The notes under the pieces were generated by a model, which saw only the letters and a list, made by a program, of their open reading frames with translations, had not been told where the DNA came from and searched no databases. The position numbers and the translations under genes were made by a program. Below are positions 1-8,271 of a DNA stretch of 16,270 nucleotides, piece by piece (the stretch's first letter is position 1; the number at the start of each line of letters is the position of its first letter). Source of the stretch: CAZOEL01 sp964578835 (GTDB lineage Bacteria; Desulfobacterota; Syntrophobacteria; Syntrophobacterales; Syntrophobacteraceae); the NCBI GenBank assembly GCA_964578835.1, contig CAZOEL010000113.1, forward strand, positions 1 through 16,270, read 5' to 3'.

Positions 1-85
1 TAAGTCCATGCTACCCATTTCAGCTAACGGGATATAATCTTAAGATAGCTTGCCAATGTGGCGTTTTTTGCTTGTATTCTCCATC

Positions 86-114
86 TTGCACATATGTGGT
101 GGAAACAATACATT
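86..114 (+). promoter_or_regulatory. Candidate sigma-70 promoter for the recombinase
   Basis: TTGCAC (86-91) and TACATT (109-114) are separated by exactly 17 bases, a good match to the sigma-70 consensus. They lie about 60 bases before the ATG at 175, which has its own Shine-Dalgarno sequence (AGGAG, about 8 bases upstream). This is inferred from pattern only. Confidence 0.4.
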
Positions 115-174
115 TTCCTTTGTATTGTCAGTCAGTCCCGAAGTATCTCGTAACCTCAAGACAGGAGAAAGATC

Positions 175-1015
175 ATGAAGCTTGAACACGCCGCCAGCAT
201 GTACATGGAGTACCACAGGATGAATTCCGGAAAAAAATACGATTGAGTCCTACGGGATTACTCTTGATCGATTCCGTGACCACTTCGGACTTAATCGGGA
301 ACTGTCCACCATCACCTCTGAAGAGATCCTCTCTTTCCTTGCCGCCCTCACAGAAGGAAGAAAACAACAGACGCGGCACGGTCGCTACTCCCACATCAAA
401 GCATTCTTTAACTTCATAAGAGTCAATCTGGATGCCACTCTACAAAATCCCTGCGATGCACCTATGCTCCGGAAACTCTATCGACCGGGAAAGCCCATCT
501 CTTGGACCATCGTTGAGAAGGAGACGATTGACGAGATCATCTTTAGAACGATCAAAGCGAGAAATCGGATCATGCTGGAGCTCATGGCCAGAGGAGGCAT
601 GAGGATTGGAGAGGTGCTCAATCTCACCCCTGAAGACGTGAATGATCATAAGCTCACGATTCAGAACCCGAAGAGCGGCAAAGATGAGGAGATGGTCTTC
701 ATTCCAAGAAAGGTTGCGGATCGCCTTCGAGTGTACATCACGGAGAAAGCGATTGAGTCCGCTCAGAAGATATTTCCGATCACTTATGCGGCGGCAAGGG
801 TGATGGTCAAGAAGGCTGGGGAGTTGGTTGGGATCGAACTGAGACCGCATGATCTCAGAAGACATGCAGCAACGTATGCCTCCAGATCCGGTGTTCCGAT
901 CGAGATTGTGAGCAAAGTCATCCTTCGACACGCCAATCTTTCCACCACCCAGCGATATCTTGGAAAGATAAGCGATAATGAGGCAACCAGATGGATTGAG
1001 AACTTGTACGGATAA
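175..1015 (+). pseudogene. Tyrosine recombinase / phage-type integrase, frameshifted near its 5' end
   Basis: This is a site-specific tyrosine recombinase of about 280 residues (XerC/phage integrase superfamily) that cuts and rejoins DNA through a 3'-phosphotyrosyl intermediate. ATG at 175 follows a strong Shine-Dalgarno (AGGAGAAAGATC) and opens a SAM-like N-terminal domain, but that frame stops at 244 (TGA). The continuation lies in another frame, open from 224 to 1015. The switch falls in a run of seven A at 231-237; six would restore one frame reading ...NSGKNTIESYGITL. The frame after the break holds the remaining core-binding domain (helix ending SHIKAFFNFIRVN) and a complete catalytic domain. 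It carries Arg in ARGGMRIGE, Lys in NPKSGKDEE, HDLRRH, His in LRHANLSTTQ and the nucleophile Tyr in QRYLGKI. If translated only from the internal ATG at 464, the product is 183 residues and lacks the arm/core-binding part. It may be a true frameshift or a homopolymer error. No partner genes or att site are visible. Confidence 0.85.
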
Positions 1016-1025
1016 ACATAAGACT

Positions 1026-1055
1026 AGGGAAAGCTCGAGAGGGCTTTCCCTCTTA
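1026..1055 (+). terminator. Rho-independent terminator after the recombinase
   Basis: A perfect 9-base-pair stem, AGGGAAAGC (1026-1034) with GCTTTCCCT (1043-1051), closes an 8-base loop and ends in a short T/C-rich tail (TCTTACT). It lies 11 bases after the recombinase stop codon, as expected for its terminator. Confidence 0.75.
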
Positions 1056-1332
1056 CTCTGTGCTGTAAAAGAATGAAAATCATACCTTTATGGAAATAAC
1101 GAGAACATGGAAACGCCATTCTGGCAAGAACCAGAAAACTTATAAGACATCCTGATGGTTGGCTTGATAATGCGGCATGATGTGTCTTGACACAAAGAGC
1201 ATCCGGAGTTTTAAGGAAGATGGCATGTGTTACAAGCCAAAGTGTCCACGTCCAAAACGGCTATACGATGAAGTTCGCCAATTTGCTGGCATCCTAAAGG
1301 AATCGATTGCACGAGCAAGGAAACTCCCCATA

Positions 1333-1794
1333 ATGCCCATCCATCTTCTTCTGGTCGATGACGAACAAGGTTTCGTGGAAGCCCTCGGACGGCGCTTGAT
1401 GAGCCGGAATTATCAGGTGGCCTATGTCCTGAGCGGCGAAGAGGCATTGCGATTCCTGGATAAAGACAAGAGCGTAGATGTGGTGCTGCTGGATGTGAAG
1501 ATGCCCGGATCGGATGGTTTGGAAACCTTGAGGCGTATCAAAGCCTTGCATCCGTTGGTGGAGACAATCATGCTCACCGCCCATGCGACCGTTGCTACGG
1601 CCGTGGAAGCCATGCGCATAGGTGCACGAGACTATTTGATGAAGCCATGCGATTTTGTAGAGCTAACAGCTAAGATTGAAGCAGCGGCAAGACGCAAAAG
1701 GGATCGCGAAGACAAGATTTTCGAAGTGCGCATCCGCCCGTACACTACTGCTCGCGAGAAGGAAGAGTTGATTGCCGCCATTTTGGCTTCATAA
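1333..1794 (+). CDS. Single-domain response regulator (CheY-like receiver)
   Basis: This is a 153-residue stand-alone receiver that should accept phosphate from a histidine kinase and signal by protein contact, since no DNA-binding output domain follows. Visible receiver residues are the acidic pair Asp9-Asp10 (LLLVDDE), phospho-acceptor Asp54 (VVLLDVKMPG), switch Thr82 (IMLTAHA) and Lys104 in LMKPC. About 30 charged residues follow the receiver and end in a helix (TAREKEELIAAIL). The frame is open back to 1177, but the ATG at 1333 is preferred: it begins the receiver fold directly (MPIHLLLVDDE) and has CAAGGAA about 11 bases upstream. The 52 extra upstream codons look unrelated to any receiver. 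The interval 1056-1332 otherwise shows nothing recognisable. No kinase is adjacent; the nearest is the sensor kinase at 6219, and a pairing is only a guess. Receivers with this layout and an MKPC motif are, to my knowledge, common in Desulfobacterota. Confidence 0.9.
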   Translation: MPIHLLLVDDEQGFVEALGRRLMSRNYQVAYVLSGEEALRFLDKDKSVDVVLLDVKMPGSDGLETLRRIKALHPLVETIMLTAHATVATAVEAMRIGARDYLMKPCDFVELTAKIEAAARRKRDREDKIFEVRIRPYTTAREKEELIAAILAS

Positions 1795-1796
1795 CC

Positions 1797-2201
1797 GATG
1801 GATGGACATGATAATCGATTGTTAAATGGCTGGGTGTCATCCTCCATAACGCACATTGGCAAGATATCCATAACTCTTCTTTGGAAGCACAGCCTCAATA
1901 AGACAAACCGTTCTTTCCTGGCCGAACGGAAAATAGCCCGCCAATCAAAGCCGAGAATATAGTAGTCTACTTGCATATCTCTCCTTATTTTCCCGATAAA
2001 TGGGCTGAATGCAGAGGCTGAAGTCCATGGTATGAGCTCAAAGCCCAGACATAAATCACATGAATGTATGGAGACAATCCAGAAATGAACGAACCGTGAG
2101 AGAGTCTTTGCATCATAGACATTCAATACCCTGTCTTTGACATGGGTGAGCATCTCTTTGCTCCGTCTACATCGATTACGGATCTTGAGGAATGCAGGCA
2201 A
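1797..2201 (-). pseudogene. Decayed coding remnant, copy 1 of a diverged repeat
   Basis: The gap between the response regulator and the next gene (1795-2325) carries no convincing intact gene. A minus-strand frame is open from 2201 leftwards but runs into the 3' part of the response regulator, so it is not credible as it stands. The part at about 1797-1870 aligns with 5676-5740: both contain GTCATCCTCCATAA and CACATTGGCAAG in the same order and spacing. On the minus strand the shared segment reads as pieces of one peptide spread over different frames. LANV appears in one frame and ALWRMT in another, whereas copy 2 reads LLANVALWRMT in a single frame. This suggests a gene relic with small indels. 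Its function is not recognised. Confidence 0.35.
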
Positions 2202-2325
2202 AAAGTGCCAGATCAGTCTGGCTATAGATTATTGAGCAGACCGGAGCTGGCGCGGCTTCCGTGCCCCTTTGCGCCGCAATGATGATAAGAATTTGATATT
2301 AATCTAAGAAAACTAGGATACGAAG

Positions 2326-3510
2326 GTGAGCGAGTATCAATACTATGAATTCCTGGCCATCGACCGGCCTCTCACAGCCAAGGAAATGAGCGAGCTACGC
2401 TCCATTTCAAGCCGGGCGGAGATTACCGTTACGCGGTTCAGCAACACTTACAACTGGGGAGACCTCAAAGGGTCCTCTGAGAAGATGATGGAAAAGTACT
2501 TTGACGCACATGTCTATGTCACCAACTGGGGGAGTTTTGTGTTCATGCTACGGCTCCCACGTGGAGTGATTCCCGAAAAAGCGCTGGATGAGTATGTTTC
2601 GGAAGACACGCTGACGTACTGGACCACAAGAGAGCATCTCATCCTTTCCTGGTCGCTAAACGACGAAGAAGGCGGAGAGTGGATCGACGGAGAAGGTTGG
2701 ATGGCGCAACTGGTTCCCATACGCGATGAACTTGAGCGCGGAGATTACCGGGCGCTCTACATCGGCTGGCTTGCAGGAATCGGCGCAGAGTTCGCCTACG
2801 AAGACAAGGGGGACGAATACGATGAAGACAATGCAGATGAGCGCATCGAGCCTCCGGTCCCCCGCGGCCTCGGCTCTCTCACGGCAGCCCAGAAGGCTCT
2901 TGCCGAATTTATCAATCTTGACAAGGATCTACTTGTGGCGACAGCCAAGGCAAGCCCTGCACCCGCTGAAGATAAACACGAAGACCGTAGGATGACCGAG
3001 TGGGTTGCCCAGGTTCCGGAGAAAGAAGCAAGGAAGTTCCTGCTCATGGTGCTCCAGGGAGAGAGCCGAACGGCTGAGCGCCTAATCCGGAGTCGATACC
3101 AGGAATTCGTGCAGCTTCATACCTCCGGTCGAGAAGCGAGTGCCGCACGTAGGCGCACTGTCAGCGAACTGAGAGCCCTTACCGTGGAGGCAGAAAAGGA
3201 GCGGCGCAGGCAGGAAGCTCTAGAGAAAAAGCGTGAGAAGGCCGAATGCGAGCGCAAACGTCGGGTGCACCTCTCCGAGGTCGCCAGGGACTTCCCGAAA
3301 TGGTGGAAAAAAGCGGACGACTATGCGGCCGAGCAGAAGTCTTCCGCCTACGACCAAGCGCAAAGCGTGATCGTGGATCTTCGTGATGCGTACGCCCAGG
3401 AGGGAAAGCGCGGGGAGTTTGCCGAGCGGATCAAGGATTTCACATCCAAGCATGTGCGAAAACAGGCCCTTATGCGCAGGCTGAAAGAGTCCGGCATCAA
3501 GGTGAGCTGA
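2326..3510 (+). CDS. Conserved-looking 394-residue protein of unknown function
   Basis: I do not assign a function. It starts with GTG at 2326 (MSEYQYYEFLAIDRPLT), with AGGA about 8 bases upstream. Residues 1 to about 130 form a Trp/Tyr-rich globular part (YNWGDLKG, YVTNWGSFVFMLRLPRG, YWTTREHLILSWSLNDEE). An acidic linker near residues 160-175 follows. The second half is helical: a run very rich in Arg, Lys and Glu at about 265-320 looks like a coiled coil and is followed by FPKWWKKADDY. There is no signal peptide or membrane segment, so it is probably cytoplasmic. I recall similarly starting hypothetical proteins (MSEYQYYEF...) in many deltaproteobacteria and actinobacteria, none with a known activity. 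It stands alone, with a non-coding gap before it and 139 bases to the next gene. Codon use and length leave no doubt that it is coding. Confidence 0.9.
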   Translation: MSEYQYYEFLAIDRPLTAKEMSELRSISSRAEITVTRFSNTYNWGDLKGSSEKMMEKYFDAHVYVTNWGSFVFMLRLPRGVIPEKALDEYVSEDTLTYWTTREHLILSWSLNDEEGGEWIDGEGWMAQLVPIRDELERGDYRALYIGWLAGIGAEFAYEDKGDEYDEDNADERIEPPVPRGLGSLTAAQKALAEFINLDKDLLVATAKASPAPAEDKHEDRRMTEWVAQVPEKEARKFLLMVLQGESRTAERLIRSRYQEFVQLHTSGREASAARRRTVSELRALTVEAEKERRRQEALEKKREKAECERKRRVHLSEVARDFPKWWKKADDYAAEQKSSAYDQAQSVIVDLRDAYAQEGKRGEFAERIKDFTSKHVRKQALMRRLKESGIKVS

Positions 3511-3649
3511 AGTTCCTTTGCAGCCCCTGTTGTTTCTTCCCCCTTTAGATTCTCTGCAACCCGGCCGAATAGGATGTTTGAAGGATGGATGAAAAAAATG
3601 CGTGCAGACTGCTTTGGAACACTCCTATAACGACGAAGGTGAAAACGCC

Positions 3650-3892
3650 ATGAGTAAAAATCGACTCTACAGCACTTTGGCTTTGGCATTGTTTCTTGTC
3701 TCCTTTATTCTTCTCGGCTGCTCCAAAGGTCCCGATGCGGAAAAGGAGGTGGGAAACGCTGCCCCTGCCGTCTCCCTGCAAGCCAAAGAAGCCGTCGGGG
3801 ACTACAGCAAGAAATCCTTGGACAGAGCCCATGCGGCTCAGACGATGGGAGAAGACAGGACTAACGCCGTCGATCAGGTCTTGAAATCCTAA
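3650..3892 (+). CDS. Small outer-membrane or periplasmic lipoprotein
   Basis: The product has 80 residues. The ATG at 3650 is preferred over an upstream in-frame ATG at 3602 because AAGG lies about 10 bases before it and it directly begins a lipoprotein signal peptide: SKNR, a hydrophobic stretch, then the lipobox LLGC with the lipidated Cys24. The mature part is short, charged and helical (AKEAVGDYSKKSLDRAHAAQ, then EDRTNAVDQ). That pattern of a lipid anchor plus one or two amphipathic helices is seen in many small envelope lipoproteins of unknown role. The residue after Cys24 is Ser, so outer-membrane sorting would be expected under the Lol +2 rule of Proteobacteria. No clear terminator or operon partner is visible. 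Confidence 0.82.
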   Translation: MSKNRLYSTLALALFLVSFILLGCSKGPDAEKEVGNAAPAVSLQAKEAVGDYSKKSLDRAHAAQTMGEDRTNAVDQVLKS

Positions 3893-4345
3893 GGAGATGC
3901 AAGGTAAAGGTCAGTCGTCTTGGTCTCAATCATGGAAGCGCTCTCAGGAAAGCGATCTGAGTGTGGTGTGGGCTTCACACCGCCGATGCCTTCCAGCGGT
4001 TTCTCCAATATCGAATCTCTCAGAGCGCGGAGTTATATTGTGCAAGAATTCAACGTATAGCTCTCCTATGTGCGTGTTCATCAGGCATGTCGGGATTATT
4101 GTCCTAAGTAGATCATATTTTCCACCCCATTTTATCACTCTGCGTAATGGTATTTTAGACGGGCAATCGGTTTCTTAACTTGAATGTAGTTTCTTCTGCA
4201 ATAGAAACGAAAACTCCGGGAAAGACTGGAAGCAGAAGGAGAGATAATCCTCTGAAGCATAGAAGCTAACTTTGCAGCCATTTTATGGACAGAAATAAAA
4301 CGGGGAGCAAGGCCGAGGGGAAAAAATGGATTCTGAGGCATTCTA
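3893..4345 (+). other. Non-coding gap between convergent genes
   Basis: This 453-base stretch lies between the lipoprotein stop and the 3' end of the minus-strand phosphatase-like gene. Short open frames occur on both strands, but none has a ribosome binding site together with plausible protein composition. A 6-base-pair inverted repeat (GGTGTG 3965-3970, CACACC 3976-3981) lacks a T tract, so I do not call it a terminator. I see nothing else in it. Confidence 0.5.
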
Positions 4346-5389
4346 TTAAACCTGTTCAATTTTCTTTTCCGACTCTATGATATCCTCCTTATCGGGAGAA
4401 GGTGCTTCTTGTGCTATCTTGGTTTCGGGCTCATAGCTTAGTTGGGCGTAAATAGGAAAATGATCGGATCCGAAATAGGATTGTCTCTGAAGCTTGAGCA
4501 GTCTGAAATGGTTCGAATGGAAGACATGATCCAATGGAAAACGAAACAGAGAGTACTCTGCGTGAAACGTGTTAAACAATCCCCTGCCGATTCGTGGGTC
4601 AAGGAGACCGCTAATTTTCTGAAAAAGCTTTGTCGAGCGGGACCACGCCACATCGTTTAGATCACCTGCAACGATCACAGGCCTGGACGATTCCTTTACC
4701 TCTCGACCGATCAGCAGGAGTTCGACGTCTCGTTCTTTCGTATCTGGATTTTCAGTAGGATGCGGAGGTCTGGGATGGAGGAAATGCAGTTCAACAAGAT
4801 CGCCACAGCGCAACTCCACTAGAGCGTGCATCGAAGGGATACCCTCTTCCAAAAGAAATTTTATCTCAGGATTTATGAGCTTCAGCCTGGAGTAGAGCAG
4901 CATCCCATAAGCGTTATCCAGAGGACATTTAATGGTGTAGTTATGGCTCTTCTCTAGTGAGCGCAGCTGCCCCTCCCACCAGTTATCCGGTTCGGCGACG
5001 AGAATAATGTCAGGATCGGCATCCTTGATGATTTGAAGGTATTTTCGGACGTCTCTGTTACTCACAAGAACGTTGGAAATCAGGAGACTGCATTTCCTTG
5101 ATGGATCGTTGCTCATGGCGCCGATAACCTGTTTCCCGGCTATGATTGTGTAGGGAAGAATCATGTGTATCTGGTAAAAAACGCAAGCCGATAGAATCAT
5201 TGCTAGCCCATACTTGTATAATCCTTCATCACAGAAAACCAGGAGAGCGAGCAGTACGAGCGCCGTGAAAACGGCAATCTGGATTCTTGGAAAATCAAAT
5301 ACTCTTATCCACGCCGATTCCGAGCGGATAATCGGCAAGAGGGTGGCTATGGTCGCGAATATACCGAGCAACAAAATAATGTTTTGCAT
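4346..5389 (-). CDS. Membrane-anchored endonuclease/exonuclease/phosphatase (EEP) family protein
   Basis: This 347-residue protein has three N-terminal hydrophobic segments (about 3-20, 37-54 and 61-83) and then an EEP (DNase I-like) fold from about 101 to 318. The metal and catalytic motifs are in order: Asn106 (ISNVL), Glu133 (ILVAEPDNW), His205 (LHFLHPRPPHP), Asp243 and Asn245 (VAGDLNDVAW), Asp287-His288 (PLDHVF) and Asp309-His310 (FGSDHFPIY). The set is complete, so the protein should be an active Mg-dependent phosphodiesterase or phosphatase; the substrate (nucleic acid, lipid or sugar phosphate) cannot be read from the sequence. The charged tail of about 27 residues (APSPDKEDIIESEKK) is outside the fold. 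ATG at 5389 has TTGGAGA about 10 bases upstream. The membrane arrangement resembles YafD-type EEP proteins. It is single, convergent with the lipoprotein gene. Confidence 0.93.
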   Translation of the reverse strand: MQNIILLLGIFATIATLLPIIRSESAWIRVFDFPRIQIAVFTALVLLALLVFCDEGLYKYGLAMILSACVFYQIHMILPYTIIAGKQVIGAMSNDPSRKCSLLISNVLVSNRDVRKYLQIIKDADPDIILVAEPDNWWEGQLRSLEKSHNYTIKCPLDNAYGMLLYSRLKLINPEIKFLLEEGIPSMHALVELRCGDLVELHFLHPRPPHPTENPDTKERDVELLLIGREVKESSRPVIVAGDLNDVAWSRSTKLFQKISGLLDPRIGRGLFNTFHAEYSLFRFPLDHVFHSNHFRLLKLQRQSYFGSDHFPIYAQLSYEPETKIAQEAPSPDKEDIIESEKKIEQV

Positions 5390-5519
5390 TAGATAATGTC
5401 TCCAACTTGGTTGCCCTTACCTCTACTATGTTGCTTTTCCCGAATACCCTCACCAAGGGCTAATCTATGCACACATCTTATCTAGTAATGTTAGCTATTT
5501 AGCTTTTAGGATCTTTTTT

Positions 5520-5814
5520 TGCCCCAAAAATCCACGGTTCAAGCGCTCCAATGGCGCGTGCGGAAGAGCCTCCGGCCTGCGCAATATCATGCAAAACGCG
5601 ACAAAAGGAGAATACACCCCTTGCGGATTGGCTCCCATACTTGCTCTGAGAGATGTGTGCATAGAGTAGCACCAAGGGATCGATATAATAGTCGATTGTT
5701 GAACGTCGTCATCCTCCATAATGCCACATTGGCAAGAAGCTCGCTGATTCTTTCAATGAGATGGCGCTGCTCCTCATCTGCTTCACATCGCCAGGCAATC
5801 GCATCAAAGCGCAT
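5520..5814 (-). pseudogene. Decayed coding remnant, copy 2 of the diverged repeat
   Basis: On the minus strand, the ATG at 5814 opens a 75-codon frame (MRFDAIAWRCEADEEQRHL..., ISELLANVALWRMTTFNN, then THLSEQVWEPIRKG) that looks coding. It has the better copy of the repeat shared with 1797-1870. It stops at 5587, while an overlapping frame continues with plausible sequence (GANPQGVYSP, LRRPEALPHAPLERLNRGF) to 5495. This suggests one original gene broken by a frameshift. I do not recognise the family. A real short 75-residue protein cannot be excluded, but no good Shine-Dalgarno precedes the ATG. The flanking stretches 5390-5519 and 5815-6218 show no gene. Confidence 0.4.
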
Positions 5815-6218
5815 ATCGGCTCTATCCAGTCACTTTCTGGAATGCTCTCCCTTCACTATTTTGGGCTGCTCCGTGACTCTTGAACTCTGGTCTTGAGCGC
5901 AAACAATTGCCTTCCTGGAATAATGACTCAACCTGGCTCAAGATATAATTGTCGTCAAGGCTCTATGCTGGCGCGTTACGGCATGATGTAGCCGATTGAA
6001 TTGGAAGCCCACCAACTACAAGGGGCTGCCGCTTTATTTCCAGCCAAGGAGGATTTACAATATAAAGCATAACACCACCACTTTAAGGGATTTTTTATCA
6101 ATCATTTTAAGAAACTCGCACTTTGTGTGCGTTTCTGCATGTTCAACGTGTTGTGTATCATCTTTTGGATTTCTCGAGAAGAATCTTCCATGGGGGCATT
6201 CATGTATTGGTGTTCGGT
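5815..6218 (+). other. Leader region before the sensor kinase, no gene seen
   Basis: About 400 bases lie between the decayed remnant and the kinase start. The kinase frame is open from 6123, but the extra 32 codons do not resemble the PocR domain. Small open frames on both strands have no ribosome binding site. No convincing promoter or structured leader was found by eye. Confidence 0.4.
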
Positions 6219-7988
6219 ATGAACCGTAAGCTTGCCAAGTTCATCGATAGTGAAATGAGCCAGAAGTTTCTTGATAGTTTCTATGATGCCGTAGGGATGG
6301 CTGCTGCCATAGCGGACCTTCAGGGAAATGTGCTCATCGGATCGAGGAGGCAGAGGATTTGTGAGGAATTCCATAGTGTCCATGAGGAGACATGCACGGA
6401 ATGCTCTGCTGAGGCCGATATGGAACTTGCAAGGTTTCTTGGCGGCAATGGCTTATCTTTATCCCGATGCTCCAACGGTCTTGCCAATATGACTTCGCCC
6501 ATCGTGATTGAAGGAGAGCATATAGCCAATGTTATTATAGAACATTTTCTTCTCAGTCCTCCCGATGCCGAGACTTTCGGAAACGAGGCGCGTCAGTGTG
6601 GATTTGATAAAACCGCTTACCTCGAAGCCTTATCACACGTTCCCATTGTAACGAAAGAGAGGCTCCCCTCCATTGTTACCCTTCTCACCTTTATGGCCGA
6701 AATGGGACTGAGGCAGCTTGGACAAATTGAAGCCGAGCGAGAGCTCAGAACATCTCTCGATCATATGAAACGACTGGTTCAGGAGCGGACGGCAAAGCTC
6801 GAGAAGGTCAGCCAAGAACTACAATTAGGAGAAGAGTATTTCCGTCGGACCTTTGATCAGGGACCGATCGGCGCTGCCATCGTTGCTTTGGATCTTCGCT
6901 ACCAGAGGGTGAACGCAGCATTTTGCCGCATGATCGGCTATTCTCCCGAGGAACTCCTCGGACGGATGTTCCCAGAGATAACCCATTCGGATGACATCGA
7001 AGGAAATCTCGAAAATGCACGTCAGCTCCTATCGGGTGAGGCAGACCAGTACGATGTTGAGAAACGCTACATAAGAAAGAATGGTGAAATTGTTTGGGCA
7101 AACCTCCATGTTCGGATCATTCGCGATGGCTCGGGTAAGCCTCTCTACTTTGTCAGCATGATGGAGGATATCACGGAGAGAAAGCGGACTGAGGAGGCAA
7201 TAAGGCGGGATATCGTGAGGAGGAAAGAAGCGGAAGCGGAGCTCAAGCTATACATGAAAGAACTGGAGAAGAGCAACAGGGCTCTTAGGGAATTTACTTC
7301 CATCGCCTCTCACGACCTGCAGGAGCCATTGAGAAAGATCAAACTCTTTGGAGATCTGGTGAAGAAGACGTTCGATCGCTTCATGCCTCCGGAAGCTCGT
7401 GACTATATCGACAGGATTCAAACTGCCTCGAATAGAATGCAGGATCTCATAGAGTCGCTTCTTGCCTACTCTCGGCTCACCACAAGAGCTGAGACCTTTA
7501 GCTTGGCCGATTTGAAGCAGATCATTCAAGATGTGTTATCTGATCTTGAAGCAAGGATCGAGAAGGAAAAGGGTAGTGTAACCGTGCTGGATCTTCCATT
7601 CATAGAGACTGACCCAAACCAGATGCGCCAACTCTTCCAGAACCTTATCTCCAATGCCCTGAAATACCATGGACAAAGGAGCCCTCAAGTCAAAGTCTAC
7701 GGTGAAGTCCTGGAAAATGGAACCTGCAGGATCTTCGTAGAGGATAACGGTATAGGGTTCGATGAAGAGAATCTCGAAACGATCTTTGCCCCATTTCAGC
7801 GCCTGCATGGAAGGGAAAAGTACGAAGGGACGGGCATGGGGCTCGCCATCTGCCGCAAGATTGTCGAACGTCACGGGGGGAGCATCACAGCTAAAAGCAG
7901 GCCGGGAGAAGGATCGACTTTCATCGTTACATTGCCCATTAGGCATAAAGGAAGTTGGGACAATCTGTCCGATTCCTCTTCTGCTTGA
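6219..7988 (+). CDS. PocR-PAS hybrid-free sensor histidine kinase
   Basis: This 589-residue cytoplasmic kinase (no membrane segments) has domains in order. Residues 1 to about 170 are a PocR-type ligand-binding domain with Cys48, Cys59 and Cys62 (ETCTEC) and Cys84 (SRCSNGLANMTSP). A short coiled coil (about 170-205) follows. A PAS S-box with PAC lies at about 205-325 (FDQGPIGAAIVALD to MMEDITERK). HisKA has phospho-acceptor His365 in IASHDLQEPLRK. The HATPase has the N box (QNLISNALKYH, Asn475 and Asn479), G1 Asp509 (EDNGIGF), the F box (IFAPFQRLHG) and G2 (GTGMGLAIC, from Gly537). All kinase motifs are intact. The frame is open from 6123; I chose ATG 6219 (MNRKLAKFIDSEM) because the PocR fold begins just after it, though the Shine-Dalgarno is weak and a nearby GTG is possible. 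No receiver is attached and no response regulator is adjacent, so the partner is unknown; the single-domain receiver at 1333 is one candidate. PocR domains sense small molecules or metals in related proteins; the ligand here is not known. Confidence 0.93.
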   Translation: MNRKLAKFIDSEMSQKFLDSFYDAVGMAAAIADLQGNVLIGSRRQRICEEFHSVHEETCTECSAEADMELARFLGGNGLSLSRCSNGLANMTSPIVIEGEHIANVIIEHFLLSPPDAETFGNEARQCGFDKTAYLEALSHVPIVTKERLPSIVTLLTFMAEMGLRQLGQIEAERELRTSLDHMKRLVQERTAKLEKVSQELQLGEEYFRRTFDQGPIGAAIVALDLRYQRVNAAFCRMIGYSPEELLGRMFPEITHSDDIEGNLENARQLLSGEADQYDVEKRYIRKNGEIVWANLHVRIIRDGSGKPLYFVSMMEDITERKRTEEAIRRDIVRRKEAEAELKLYMKELEKSNRALREFTSIASHDLQEPLRKIKLFGDLVKKTFDRFMPPEARDYIDRIQTASNRMQDLIESLLAYSRLTTRAETFSLADLKQIIQDVLSDLEARIEKEKGSVTVLDLPFIETDPNQMRQLFQNLISNALKYHGQRSPQVKVYGEVLENGTCRIFVEDNGIGFDEENLETIFAPFQRLHGREKYEGTGMGLAICRKIVERHGGSITAKSRPGEGSTFIVTLPIRHKGSWDNLSDSSSA

Positions 7989-8271
7989 GTCCAACGGTAT
8001 GTTGCGATATCTCTCCTATATCCCGATTTCCGAATCTCAAGTTTGCTGGTGCACATATGAAATCGAAAAAGCAACTTTGCGCTGAGCTTTTCTTAAAGGA
8101 ATGCCTCAACCATCGCGCCTGCTGGTGAAGATGCTTTTTAAAATTAGGATGCCTGAATTGCTGGTTGTATGGATTCCAAAACCCTTCTGGTCGTCAAAGG
8201 GTGAAGCACATGCAAAACCAAAACTGCTCCTATACCGCTGTGATCTCTTTCGTGAAAGACGCATCACGATA

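Noticed and set aside
440..931. 163-codon minus-strand open frame
   Set aside because: It lies antisense to the recombinase catalytic domain, which has all family motifs; no ribosome binding site or protein-like composition.
3965..3981. Inverted repeat GGTGTG/CACACC
   Set aside because: Only six base pairs and no following T tract; not called a terminator.
3897..4178. 93-codon plus-strand open frame after the lipoprotein
   Set aside because: No Shine-Dalgarno at a sensible spacing, irregular composition, no recognisable domain.
5519..5896. 125-codon plus-strand open frame
   Set aside because: Basic, Ser/Arg-rich and antisense to the remnant that shares the repeat; looks like a shadow.
7536..7994. 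152-codon minus-strand open frame over the kinase
   Set aside because: Antisense shadow of the intact HATPase domain.
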